Part shown: piece after piece, positions 27,355 through 36,064 of the stretch
Numbering within the stretch: position 1 is the first letter of the stretch
Layout: each line of letters begins with the position of its first letter
Assembly (NCBI GenBank): GCA_046349435.1
Contig: JAXMCI010000021.1
Location: 67,498 to 131,497, forward strand
Origin: JAXMCI01 sp046349435
GTDB taxonomy: Bacteria > Pseudomonadota > Alphaproteobacteria > Dongiales > Dongiaceae
Direction: 5' to 3'
DNA: 64,000 bases
Translations under genes and position numbers: made by a program
Notes under the pieces: generated by a model
Databases searched by the model: none
Seen by the model: only the letters and a program-made list of their open reading frames with translations
What the model was told of the DNA's origin: nothing

Positions 27355-28620
27355 TCAGGGCTGCGCGGCCGCGGTCTGCTTGAGCAGTGCCGCCACCGGC
27401 GCGGCGAGCGCCTCGGCGGTGACGCGGTGGCCGGCCGCCGACAGGTGCATGTTGTCGAGGAAGTAGAGCGCGTCGGAGGCGCGCAGCCGCTCGGCCGCGT
27501 CCTGGAACGGCACGGTCAGGTCGATGAAGCCGAGGCCGAGCTCGCCCGCCATCCGGCCGATCTCCCGGCGCTGCAGGTCGCTCGAGCGGGCCATGACGTC
27601 GGTCAGCGCCGGGTCCTGGTAGACGATCGAGCGCGCATAGGCGGTTCCCGCCGTCGGCGTATAGACCACCACCGCCCGGAAGCCGTTCTCGCGCGCCAGC
27701 TTCGCCAGCTCGGCCAGCGCCGGCTGGTAGCCGTCGAGATTGATCAGCCCGCGCAGCAGCGCCATGGCGTAGCGCGGCTGGCCGCGGTTGCTGTTGTCCT
27801 GGTTGAAGGCCAGCTGCTCGCTGCCCCAGCGGGCGACGAAGCGGTAGTCGATGCTCTTCTGCGGCGGCAGCTCGGGAAAGAGCTGCTTCACGTTGCGCTC
27901 GGCCCGGTGCTCGCGCCAGGCGCGCAGGGCGGCCGTCCCCAGGTTCCAGACATAGCTGCTCGAGGCCAGCAGCCCGCCCTGCCGGTTGCCGTCCAGCACA
28001 GTCTGGCCGTCGCCGGCGTCGTCGCCCTCGCCCAGCCCGGCACGGAAGCGCTGGTAGCGCACCACGTCGCGCATGTCGTTCTCCTCGGAGACGTCGAACA
28101 GCACGACGCGCGGGTGCAAGGCGAGGCCGAACCGCTTCAGGAGCTGCAGGTACTCGTAGGGGCCGATGCCCTTGACGCTGAGATTGTAGACGCTCGCCTT
28201 GAGCTCCCCGCCCAGCAGCGCGGCCCAGGTCTGCTTCGGCTCGACGTCGAGACACCACGAGATCGACCCGCCGAGCACCACGACGTCGAGCGGCGGGGCG
28301 GCGAGCGGCGGCGGGTTGCAGAAGCCCCGCTCGTCCATCTGCACCGAGGCAGGGCCGGTGGTGACCGCCTTGTCGTAGTGCGCTATGACCGCATTGGGCG
28401 CGTCGATATAGAGCGGCGGACCGCCGTCGTCGCGCTGGATCGCCTGCACGCCCTTTCGCGTCTCCATCCCGATGCGCGCCGCGATCTCGGTGCGCAGGCC
28501 GGGGTCGAAATGCTGCAGCAGGCCGATCGGGATGGCCGCCGGGAACAGCCGCAGCGCGACCTCCATCCCGACCAGGACCGCGACAACGATGTAGACGAGA
28601 AGGAGCGCTGCCCGCTTCAT
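27355..28620 (-). CDS. Membrane-anchored SGNH hydrolase-like protein (island copy 2)
   Basis: 421 residues. Membrane helix at about 4-24, then a periplasmic domain. Catalytic blocks: GGSIS with Ser119, Gly in NLSVKGIGPYEY, Asn in SEENDMRD, and Asp389/His392 in LDNMH, so the triad is complete. It is clearly paralogous to the plus-strand gene at 31608: both share RLFPxAIP, an RTEVA/RTEIA stretch, DGGPPL and similar C-terminal ends. Start 28620 is preceded by AAAGGAAC. It follows the glycosyltransferase-like gene by 73 nt on the same strand. Confidence 0.82.
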   Translation of the reverse strand: MKRAALLLVYIVVAVLVGMEVALRLFPAAIPIGLLQHFDPGLRTEIAARIGMETRKGVQAIQRDDGGPPLYIDAPNAVIAHYDKAVTTGPASVQMDERGFCNPPPLAAPPLDVVVLGGSISWCLDVEPKQTWAALLGGELKASVYNLSVKGIGPYEYLQLLKRFGLALHPRVVLFDVSEENDMRDVVRYQRFRAGLGEGDDAGDGQTVLDGNRQGGLLASSSYVWNLGTAALRAWREHRAERNVKQLFPELPPQKSIDYRFVARWGSEQLAFNQDNSNRGQPRYAMALLRGLINLDGYQPALAELAKLARENGFRAVVVYTPTAGTAYARSIVYQDPALTDVMARSSDLQRREIGRMAGELGLGFIDLTVPFQDAAERLRASDALYFLDNMHLSAAGHRVTAEALAAPVAALLKQTAAAQP

Positions 28621-28693
28621 GCCGTAAGGGTTCCTTTGCGGGCCGCCCCGGGACGGCACGAACGCCGGCTGCCGGCCGGCACTGCCGGCCGAT

Positions 28694-29593
28694 TCACGCC
28701 GCGAGGGGCGGCGTGCGGTCCAGGACGTCGAAGGCGTCGTGCCGGACATGGTCGAGACGCATCGCGTCCCGCAGCATGTCCTCGGTCACCGTCCCGCTCT
28801 GCAGGCACTCGCGCAGCAGGCCGAAGAAGTAGCGCTCCTGGTTGGTGTCGGGATGGGCCCGGTAGGTGGTCGGCGCCTCCTGCCCCGTGAGCTTGCGGAC
28901 CGACCGCAGCCAGGTGCTCGGCTTGCCGATCGCCGCCCGCTTGGCGGCCGGGGTGAAGTCGACCGGCAGGCCGGTCTTCCAGGGCTGCGTCTGGCGCTTG
29001 GTGTTGTGCACCATCTTGGTCGCCGGCGTCAGCCGGTCGAAGTCGTTCCACTCGTCCTCGATGCGGCCGATCGCCTCGCGCGGCTCGAGCTTGAGGCAGA
29101 TCCACTTGGCATAGTCCCGCTGCATCGCGAAGAGCTCGTCGAACTGCTCGCGGCAGCGCCACCAGGTCAGCTTGGCGCAGTCGAGCACCATGACGCTGCT
29201 GGCCATGCAGCCCTCGAGGAACTTCTGCCCGGCGCGCGGGCGGCAGAGAATCGCCTTGTCGCCCATGTCGCGCGACAGCAGCTCCCAGACGTCGCCGACC
29301 GCGAAGACGTCGGGATCGATGACGACGGCGCGACCCTGGTAGCCCATCAGCTCCGGCGGCATGAAGCGGAGCGGCGTGAAGGACTGCAGATCCTCGTAGC
29401 GCCAGATGCGGGAGCCGCCATCGCGCAGGAAGGGCTGTCCCTCACGCTCGCGCAGGAACGGATAGTCCGCCGCGTCGATGATGCGGACGTCGAATCGGTC
29501 GGCGTGGCGCGAGTTCCGGATCAGCGAATGGCGCGACACCAGGGCGCCGATCATCTGCTTGTGGTTGGTATGGACGAATACACAGGGCCTCAT
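28694..29593 (-). CDS. GT-A-fold glycosyltransferase-like protein
   Basis: 299 residues, no membrane helix. A DPD motif (Asp93-Pro-Asp95 in VVIDPDVFAVGD) after a mostly beta N-terminal half is typical of the metal- and nucleotide-sugar-binding site of GT-A enzymes, for example GT8-like. The C-terminal half has no motif I can name. It probably transfers a sugar during assembly of the glycan modified by the rest of the island. It heads a two-gene minus-strand unit with SGNH copy 2 and is divergent from the first 2OG oxygenase. Confidence 0.65.
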   Translation of the reverse strand: MRPCVFVHTNHKQMIGALVSRHSLIRNSRHADRFDVRIIDAADYPFLREREGQPFLRDGGSRIWRYEDLQSFTPLRFMPPELMGYQGRAVVIDPDVFAVGDVWELLSRDMGDKAILCRPRAGQKFLEGCMASSVMVLDCAKLTWWRCREQFDELFAMQRDYAKWICLKLEPREAIGRIEDEWNDFDRLTPATKMVHNTKRQTQPWKTGLPVDFTPAAKRAAIGKPSTWLRSVRKLTGQEAPTTYRAHPDTNQERYFFGLLRECLQSGTVTEDMLRDAMRLDHVRHDAFDVLDRTPPLAA

Positions 29594-29683
29594 GGCGACG
29601 CATCCTCGACCAGTCGGTTGCGGGCGAGGTTAGCCGAGCCGAGTCGGGCGTTCAATAGTGTGGACATGCGACCCGGGCTCGAC

Positions 29684-29712
29684 TTGCACGCCGGGACAGG
29701 ACGCGCTAACAC
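29684..29712 (+). promoter_or_regulatory. Candidate promoter for the oxygenase-led plus-strand unit
   Basis: TTGCAC (29684-29689) and TAACAC (29707-29712), 17 bp apart, lie 38 nt before the ATG at 29750. The surrounding 100 nt are clearly AT-richer than the rest of the window. The gap separates divergent genes. Confidence 0.4.
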
Positions 29713-29749
29713 TCCCAAGTATTGGCACTGCAAACTTGACCGCGAATAA

Positions 29750-30616
29750 ATGTCAAACGCAAATCTCAGCATCCTCGCCCGGCAGGATCCGAGCCGCATC
29801 GTCTACGAGCCATTTCCTTATCTGCACAGCGAGGAGGCCCTCGAGCCGGCGCTGTACCAGGAGCTGGCCGACGCCTATCCGAGCCTCGCCCAGCTGGTCG
29901 GGGACAAGGCGGCCGAGAACAATCGCCTGTTCAACGTCTCGGCGCACAAGGTGGTCGACGATCCGGCCTATCCCGAGATCTGGCGGGCGTTCTTCGCCTA
30001 TCACTGCTCGCAGGCCTATCTCGACGAGGTCAAGGCCTTCTGGGGGCGGGGGATCGAGCAGGAGTACCCGGAGCTGGCGAGCTGGATCGGCAAGCCGCTG
30101 TCCGGCCTGACCTGCGCCCGCCGCAGCGCCGGCAAGGCCAAGAGCGACGCCAACCGCGCCGCCGACGTCATGCTGGACACCCAGTTCGCCGTCAACACCC
30201 CGGTGGTCGAGCCGAACTCGGTGCGCGTGCCCCATCTCGACAACCCGTGGAAGCTGTTCGCCTCCCTCGTCTACTTCCGCATGCCGGGCGACGAGTCGAC
30301 CGGCGGCGACCTCGTGCTCTACCGCCTGCGCGGCAGCCGCTTCCACCACGATGCCCAGATGAACGTGCCGGAGCGCTTCCTCGAGCCGATCCACACCGTT
30401 CCCTACCAGGCGAACACGCTGATCATGTGGGTCAACACCGAGCGCAGCTTCCACGGCGTGACGCCTCGCTCGGTGACGCCGCTGCCCCGGCGGTACATCA
30501 ACTTCGTCGGCGAATGCTACAATCTCACCACCGGGGGATTCTTTCCCAAGCGGCGGACGCTGGCCGGCCAGTCCCTGTCCGCCATGCGCCGGCTGGTCGG
30601 CGCGCGCGACCTCTGA
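29750..30616 (+). CDS. 2-oxoglutarate/Fe(II)-dependent oxygenase-like protein (copy A)
   Basis: 288 residues with a jelly-roll oxygenase pattern. Iron ligands His162 and Asp164 in VPHLDNPWK, distal His235 in RSFHGVTPR, and Arg247/Arg248 as the likely 2-oxoglutarate anchor. No signal peptide, so cytoplasmic. Similar oxygenases are found beside glycosyltransferase and sulfotransferase genes in surface-polysaccharide regions (general recall). Probable role: hydroxylation of a sugar, lipid or protein acceptor. The GT29-like gene follows after 25 nt. Confidence 0.78.
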   Translation: MSNANLSILARQDPSRIVYEPFPYLHSEEALEPALYQELADAYPSLAQLVGDKAAENNRLFNVSAHKVVDDPAYPEIWRAFFAYHCSQAYLDEVKAFWGRGIEQEYPELASWIGKPLSGLTCARRSAGKAKSDANRAADVMLDTQFAVNTPVVEPNSVRVPHLDNPWKLFASLVYFRMPGDESTGGDLVLYRLRGSRFHHDAQMNVPERFLEPIHTVPYQANTLIMWVNTERSFHGVTPRSVTPLPRRYINFVGECYNLTTGGFFPKRRTLAGQSLSAMRRLVGARDL

Positions 30617-30641
30617 CCCGGCGCGCCGCGGAGCAGCCGCC

Positions 30642-31364
30642 GTGAGCACCCTGCTGGTGCTCGGCTCGAAGCCGCAGCCGCGCCTGCCGCGGCCGGGCGG
30701 GTTCGACGCGCTGGCCTGCGCCAACGCCTCGGGCCGCTCGGCGGCACGCTACGGGCTGGGATCGGCGGAGCTGACGGCCATGTCGGCGATCCTGACCTCC
30801 GGCCACAAGGAGGCGAACCACCTGGCGCTGGAGGCGCTGCGCGGGCTGCGCACCGGCAGCCTGCACTTCTATCCCCGCCATGCGCCCAAGGGCTCGCCGC
30901 TGCGCCGCGCCGTCCACCACGCCAGGAACTTCCGCATGAAGCCCTGGTACTTCCGCCGGACGCTGCGCGCCTGCGGCTACCAGTGGGACCAGTTCTGCAA
31001 TCCCGGCCTCGACCACTGCCTGCGCCTGTTCGCCGAGCTCTCCGGCAACGACCCCGAGGTGATCGCCCAGATGCAACTCAAGCAGCCCTCCACCGGCATG
31101 CTGTCCCTGGCGGCCGGCATCGAGCTCGGCCGCTGGTCGCGCTTCGTCCTCGCGGGCTTCAGCTTCGAGATCACCCACGACTACGCACAGAACCCCCTGG
31201 TCGGGGAACGCGGCGCGCTCAGCCGGCACGCCGATACCGACGTCGCCCTGCTGCGCGCCATGGGCCGCCGCGTCGCCGGCCTCTGCACGACCGAGCCGAT
31301 CGTGCACGAGCGCACGGGGCTGCCGCTCCTGCCCGAAAGCAGCCTGCTTCCGGCCGATGGCTGA
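30642..31364 (+). CDS. Putative sialyltransferase-like (GT29-type) glycosyltransferase
   Basis: 240 residues starting at a GTG 25 nt after the oxygenase. The stretch KQPSTGMLSLAAGIEL (residues 147-162) followed by FVLAGFSFE (168-176) resembles the sialyl-motif region of GT29-like proteins, where a PSTG segment precedes a hydrophobic strand and a conserved GF. The N-terminal strand TLLVLGSKP would hold the nucleotide sugar. The match is by pattern recall only, so the donor could be a sugar other than sialic acid. Alternative: an uncharacterised glycosyltransferase. Confidence 0.5.
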   Translation: MSTLLVLGSKPQPRLPRPGGFDALACANASGRSAARYGLGSAELTAMSAILTSGHKEANHLALEALRGLRTGSLHFYPRHAPKGSPLRRAVHHARNFRMKPWYFRRTLRACGYQWDQFCNPGLDHCLRLFAELSGNDPEVIAQMQLKQPSTGMLSLAAGIELGRWSRFVLAGFSFEITHDYAQNPLVGERGALSRHADTDVALLRAMGRRVAGLCTTEPIVHERTGLPLLPESSLLPADG

Positions 31365-31607
31365 CCGCCGCCAGGACCCGCCGATGGCGGCCGCTTGCTT
31401 GCGCCGCGCCATGATCGCTCCTAATACTAGCCGCCGCGATGGGGCAAGGTGGCGGAGCGTCCCGAGGGGGCCGGTGCTGAGATCGATCGTCGGCAGGACC
31501 ATGGCGCGGCTGCGGTTGCTCCCGCGGCCCGGCGCGGAGGGTTCCGCCCGGCCAGCGCCGCCTCGCGAGGGCACGGGCCGCGCCCGCGGCCGCCGGCCGG
31601 AGGCGGC

Positions 31608-32846
31608 ATGAGCAGGCCGCGCCCGGGGATCGGCCGCCGGCTCCTGCGGGCGCTCGGCGGCATCCTCGTCATCCTCGCCATCACCTTCGCCGCGCTCGAG
31701 GTCGGGCTCAGGCTGTTTCCGCAGGCGATCCCGCTGGCCTGGCTCGAGCGCTTCGGCGACGGCGTGCGGACGGAGGTCGCCAACCGGCTCGGCCTGCCCA
31801 ACGCCGACATCGTCTACCTGCTGGCGCGCCAGGACGGCGGCCCGCCGCTGCGGATGTACAAGCCGAACGCCGAGGTCAGCCTGCCGACGCGCAGCGACGG
31901 CGGCCCGGCCGCCGTGCGGCTCGACCGCAACGGCTTCTGCAACCCCGACGACGCGATCAACGCGCTGGCCAAGGTCGACCTCGTCGCGATCGGCGACTCC
32001 TTCACCTTCTGCACCAAGCTCGCCGCCGCCGACACCTGGCCGGCCCGGCTGGGCGCGGCCAGCCACCGCACGGTGCTCAATCTCGGCGTGCCGGGCGTCG
32101 GGATCGACGAGTATCTCGAGGTGCTGCGGGTCTTCGGCCTGCCCCGCCATCCGGCCGTGGTGATCCTCAACATCTACGAGGGCAACGACCTGCGCGATGC
32201 CGTGCGCTATCGCGACTTCGTCGCCGAGCACCGGTCCGGGGCGCCCGAGAAGGCCAGCCGGCGCAGCCTGGTGAGCGGCTGGCTCGGCCGCAACAGCTAC
32301 GCCTGGAACCTGATCGTCTCCGGCATCGATGCGGCGTCGGGAGAGATCCGCCGCCGGCGCAACCCGAAGGGCGAGATCGACTTCCACTACGACCTCGCGC
32401 TGGCCGACCGCACCATCGCCTTCAACGTCGAGAACGGCGATCTCGACGAGGTCCGCAGCGCCCGGGGGGTTGCCGCCGGCAAGCTCGACCCGGCCTGGCT
32501 TGACCCCGGCCTGGAGCGCTTCGCGGCCCAGGCGCGGCAGAGCGGCTTCGTCCCGCTGGTCACCTATGCACCCGCCGCCTACACGGCCTATGACCGCTTC
32601 GTGAAGTTCAGCGACCCCGAGCTGGCCCCGCTGATGGCCGCCTACAGCCGGCGGCTGCGCGATCATCTGCGCGAGGCCTGCCAGCGGCTCGGGCTCAGGT
32701 TTGTCGACCTGACGCCGGCGCTCCAGGCCGCCGCCGCGACCAGCCGCGAGCCGCTCTACGGATACGCCAACCTGCATTTCACGCCGGCGGGCACGGCGGT
32801 CGTCGCGGCCACGCTCGCGCCGGTGGTCGAGGAGCTGTTCCGATGA
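31608..32846 (+). CDS. Membrane-anchored SGNH hydrolase-like protein lacking the catalytic Asp (island copy 3)
   Basis: 412 residues. Membrane helix at about 18-36. Nucleophile Ser131 in IGDSFTF, Gly in NLGVPGVG and Asn in YEGNDLRD are present. The last block reads YANLH: the Asp of D-x-x-H is Ala387, with His390 kept. In paralogous copy 2 the same position is Asp (LDNMH). It may therefore act as a weak or acyl-transfer enzyme, or be a non-catalytic partner. Start 31608 is preceded by GGAGGCGGC. The 243-nt gap upstream contains no gene that I can support. Confidence 0.8.
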   Translation: MSRPRPGIGRRLLRALGGILVILAITFAALEVGLRLFPQAIPLAWLERFGDGVRTEVANRLGLPNADIVYLLARQDGGPPLRMYKPNAEVSLPTRSDGGPAAVRLDRNGFCNPDDAINALAKVDLVAIGDSFTFCTKLAAADTWPARLGAASHRTVLNLGVPGVGIDEYLEVLRVFGLPRHPAVVILNIYEGNDLRDAVRYRDFVAEHRSGAPEKASRRSLVSGWLGRNSYAWNLIVSGIDAASGEIRRRRNPKGEIDFHYDLALADRTIAFNVENGDLDEVRSARGVAAGKLDPAWLDPGLERFAAQARQSGFVPLVTYAPAAYTAYDRFVKFSDPELAPLMAAYSRRLRDHLREACQRLGLRFVDLTPALQAAAATSREPLYGYANLHFTPAGTAVVAATLAPVVEELFR

Positions 32847-32883
32847 CGCCGCACCGGCGGGCGCGGCGGGAGACGAGGGACCG

Positions 32884-34008
32884 ATGAAGAAGCGTGAGAT
32901 CCTGCTCGCAACCGTCACCACGCTCGTCACCGTGCTGGTGGCGGTGGTCGGGCTGCTGGCGCTCGACGCCGTGCTGCACCTGAAGAACCCCGCGACCAGC
33001 TATGCCGCCCGCTTCTACGCGACGCTGTTTCCGCATCGCGTGGCCGGGGAGACGCGGTGGCCGATCCTGACCGACGGCCGGCAGATCGAGCCCTATGTCG
33101 AGCTCTTCAAGGAGAACGGCGTCGGCCTCGGCAACTCGCCCTATCGCGAGCTGAGGACCAAGCAGGGGTCGATCAACCAGGTGGTCGACGGCTGCCTGGA
33201 GATGAAGCCGAACCTGCGCAAGACGCTCTCCTTCATGCGGTCGGAGCTGTACAACAACTTCGACCCGCTCAACTATTTTTACGACACCGACCGCAAGCTG
33301 CCGGCGGAGCTGCAGGCCTTTCTCGACCGCTACACCTTCCGCAAGGTCCACCTGACGACCGACGCCAACGGCTATCGGATCACCGTCCCGAAGGTCGAAT
33401 CGCCCGACAAGATCCTCATCATGGGCGACAGCATGGCGATGAGCGCGATGGTCGAAGACGACGAGACCCTCGCCTCCCAGCTCCAGGCGCGCGACCCCAA
33501 GCACCAGTACATCAGCATCGGCGTCGGCGGCGCCTCGGCGGAGGACGTGGTCTGCGCCCTGGAGCGCGCCGTCAAGCGCTATCCCGGGCAGATCCGCGGC
33601 ATCATCTACCCGTACAGCGAAGGCGACCTGCACGCCAACCACCCGCTGGGCGCGCCCGAGCGGCTGATCCCCCGCCTGGCGAAGATCAAGGAGGAGGCCG
33701 GGATCCAGGACTTCACCATCATCGCGATGACCTACATCTACAACTCGATGCCGGAGCTGACGCGCATTCCCGGCACCCGGGGCTACGACTTCCCGCGCAA
33801 CACCGAGGAGAAGGCGCGCCTGCTGAAGCTCGCCCGCGAGGCGGGGTTCCGCACCTTCGACTTCATCGACGTCACGCTGGAAGAGCAGAAGGCGAGCGGC
33901 TCCGCGTACGCGCCCTTCGCCTTCTTCATCGACATCTCGCACCTCTCGCGCGAGGGGATCCGCCGGCTGGTGGACCTGCTGACCTCGCCGACCAGCAGTG
34001 CGAGCTGA
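32884..34008 (+). CDS. Membrane-anchored SGNH hydrolase-like protein (island copy 4)
   Basis: 374 residues. Membrane helix at about 5-27 (ILLATVTTLVTVLVAVVGLL). Ser183 in MGDSMAMS and Asp350/His353 in IDISHLS are present. The oxyanion-hole block reads YSEGDLH, with Gly247 where tandem paralog copy 5 has Asn (FCENDLH). It is closely similar to the gene at 34916 along its whole length, so the pair arose by duplication, with a 2OG oxygenase gene between them. Starts 37 nt after copy 3, with GGGAGACGAGGGA before the ATG. Confidence 0.8.
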   Translation: MKKREILLATVTTLVTVLVAVVGLLALDAVLHLKNPATSYAARFYATLFPHRVAGETRWPILTDGRQIEPYVELFKENGVGLGNSPYRELRTKQGSINQVVDGCLEMKPNLRKTLSFMRSELYNNFDPLNYFYDTDRKLPAELQAFLDRYTFRKVHLTTDANGYRITVPKVESPDKILIMGDSMAMSAMVEDDETLASQLQARDPKHQYISIGVGGASAEDVVCALERAVKRYPGQIRGIIYPYSEGDLHANHPLGAPERLIPRLAKIKEEAGIQDFTIIAMTYIYNSMPELTRIPGTRGYDFPRNTEEKARLLKLAREAGFRTFDFIDVTLEEQKASGSAYAPFAFFIDISHLSREGIRRLVDLLTSPTSSAS

Positions 34009-34048
34009 CGGCGCTCCGCCGGCCGCTCGCCATCACCCAGGACGGTCC

Positions 34049-34801
34049 ATGTTCGACTTCAGCAATCTCCGGATGCGCTACGAGCCATTCCCGATCGGGC
34101 TGGCCAGGCCGCTGATCGAGGACAGCTTCTATCGCGATCTCGTGCGCACCTATCCCGAGCCCGGCATGTTCGCCTATTTCCCGAAGGTCGGGCACAAATA
34201 CGCGCTCTCCGAGAAGAACAACCGCGACAAGTATCTCGGGTTCATCCAGGGCACGCCCTGCTGGCGCGAGCTCCACGGCTGGGTGAAGACGGACGGGTTC
34301 ATCGTCGCCGTCATGGATGCGCTGCGCGAGCGCCATGTCGACCTCGGCTATCACGGCCGCACGCCGTTCGCCAAGCGGGTGAGCAAGGCGGCGCGCAACC
34401 TGCGCCGCGGCGCGGTGCGCTGGCAGGCCGCCGGCCTCAGCGCGCGCTTCGAGTTCTCCATGCTGCCGGCCGACGGCGGCTGCGTCGTCCCTCACACCGA
34501 CACCCCCGGCAAGGTCGTCACCCTGGTGATCTCGATGGCCGGGGTCGAGGAGTGGGATGCCGCCTTCGGCGGCGGCACCGACGTGAACCGCCACCGCGAC
34601 CCGGCGCTGAGCTTCAACCACCTCAACCGGCGCGCCGAGTTCGAGGAGATGGAGATCCTCGAGACCTTCGAGTTCAGTCCCAACCAGGCGGTGGTCTTCG
34701 TCAAGACCTTCAACTCCTGGCACTCGGTGCGCCCGATGTCCGGCGCCGGCTCGAAGGCGATGCGGCGCACGCTGACGATCAATATCGAGGAAGCGCTCTG
34801 A
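34049..34801 (+). CDS. 2-oxoglutarate/Fe(II)-dependent oxygenase-like protein (copy B)
   Basis: 250 residues. Iron ligands His149 and Asp151 in VPHTDTPGK, distal His225 in NSWHSVRPM and a 2-oxoglutarate-binding Arg at 239/240 (KAMRRTLTIN). It shares the N-terminal YEPFP start and overall layout with copy A at 29750 but is only distantly similar. It sits between two duplicated SGNH genes, 40 nt after copy 4, which suggests one transcript and a linked step in decorating the same acceptor. Confidence 0.8.
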   Translation: MFDFSNLRMRYEPFPIGLARPLIEDSFYRDLVRTYPEPGMFAYFPKVGHKYALSEKNNRDKYLGFIQGTPCWRELHGWVKTDGFIVAVMDALRERHVDLGYHGRTPFAKRVSKAARNLRRGAVRWQAAGLSARFEFSMLPADGGCVVPHTDTPGKVVTLVISMAGVEEWDAAFGGGTDVNRHRDPALSFNHLNRRAEFEEMEILETFEFSPNQAVVFVKTFNSWHSVRPMSGAGSKAMRRTLTINIEEAL

Positions 34802-34915
34802 TCCGCGGCCGGCCGGCCGCGCCGCTCTGCGGCGAGGCCTGCCGACCACCGCCGGCGGGGCTGGCGGGTCACCGGGCAGGCGGAGCGAAACCTCCAGGCA
34901 CGGGGGAAGACCCGA

Positions 34916-36037
34916 ATGAAGAGCCGTCAGGTCCTGCTCGCCGCCATCACCATGGCGATCACCGTGCTGCTCGCGGTGGTGTCGCTGGTGGCGATCGACG
35001 CGCTGATCCATCTCAGGCATCCGGGGGCGAGCCTGGCCAGCCGTACCTACGCCGCCCTCCTGCCGCAACGCACCGGCGAGCCGGACTGGCCGGTGCTGAC
35101 CGATATCCGCCAGCTCGAGCCCTATGTCCCTGCCATGCAGGCCAACGGGGTCGGGCTCGGCAACTCGCCCTTCCGCGAGCTCAAGACCGACAGGGCGGCG
35201 ATGAACCACGTCGTCGACGGCTGCCAGCAGATCAAGCCGAACCTGCGCAAGACGCTGTCCTACATGCGCTCCGAGCTGTTCAACACCTTCGATCCGCTGA
35301 ACTACTTCCACGACAGCGACGCCAGCCTGCCGCCGGACCTGCAGGCGTTCCTCGACCGCTACAGCTTCCGGAAGGTGCATCTGACGACCGACGCCAACGG
35401 CTATCGCATCACCCTCCCGGCGGTGGAGTCGCCCGACAAGATCCTCGTCATGGGCGACAGCCTGGGCATGAGCGCGATGGTCGACGACGACGAGACGCTT
35501 GCCTCCCAGCTGCAGGCCGCAGACCCGAAGCACCAGTACGTCAACATCGGGGTCGGCGGCGCCGAGGCCGAGGACATCGTCTGCAACCTCGAGCGTGCGC
35601 TGAAGCGCTACCCCGGGCAGGTCCGCGGCGTGATCTATCCGTTCTGCGAGAACGACCTGCACGTCCATCACCCGCTGGGCACGCCCGAGCGCATGATCGA
35701 GCGCCTCGCCAGGATCAAGGCGGACTACGGAATCAAGGATTTCGCGGTCATCTACATGCCCTACATCTACAATGCCGTGCCAGAGCTCACCCGGGTCCCT
35801 GGCACCCAGGGCTACGAGTGGCCGCGCTTCCATGCGGAGCGGGCGCGCTTGCTCGCCCTGGCGGCCGCAGCCGGGTTCCGGCATCTCGACTACGCGACGA
35901 TCGCCCTCGCGGAGCAGAAGGCGACCGGCTCGCAATATGCCGCGCTCGCCCTCTTCATCGACCATGCCCACCTGTCCCGCGAAGGCATCAGGCGGCTGGT
36001 GCAATGGCTGAACGCGCCGGCGGCGGGCGCCGGCTGA
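34916..36037 (+). CDS. Membrane-anchored SGNH hydrolase-like protein (island copy 5)
   Basis: 373 residues. Membrane helix at about 5-27. Complete catalytic set: Ser182 in MGDSLGMS, Gly in NIGVGGAEAED, Asn246 in FCENDLH, and Asp349/His352 in IDHAHLS. Near-collinear paralog of copy 4, with shared blocks such as VDGC, KPNLRKTLS and SREGIRRLV. A strong GGGGGAAG precedes the ATG. The complete active site makes this the probable active member of the tandem pair. Confidence 0.83.
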   Translation: MKSRQVLLAAITMAITVLLAVVSLVAIDALIHLRHPGASLASRTYAALLPQRTGEPDWPVLTDIRQLEPYVPAMQANGVGLGNSPFRELKTDRAAMNHVVDGCQQIKPNLRKTLSYMRSELFNTFDPLNYFHDSDASLPPDLQAFLDRYSFRKVHLTTDANGYRITLPAVESPDKILVMGDSLGMSAMVDDDETLASQLQAADPKHQYVNIGVGGAEAEDIVCNLERALKRYPGQVRGVIYPFCENDLHVHHPLGTPERMIERLARIKADYGIKDFAVIYMPYIYNAVPELTRVPGTQGYEWPRFHAERARLLALAAAAGFRHLDYATIALAEQKATGSQYAALALFIDHAHLSREGIRRLVQWLNAPAAGAG

Positions 36038-36064
36038 GCGGAGCGCGGCCCCGCGACGCCGCGC

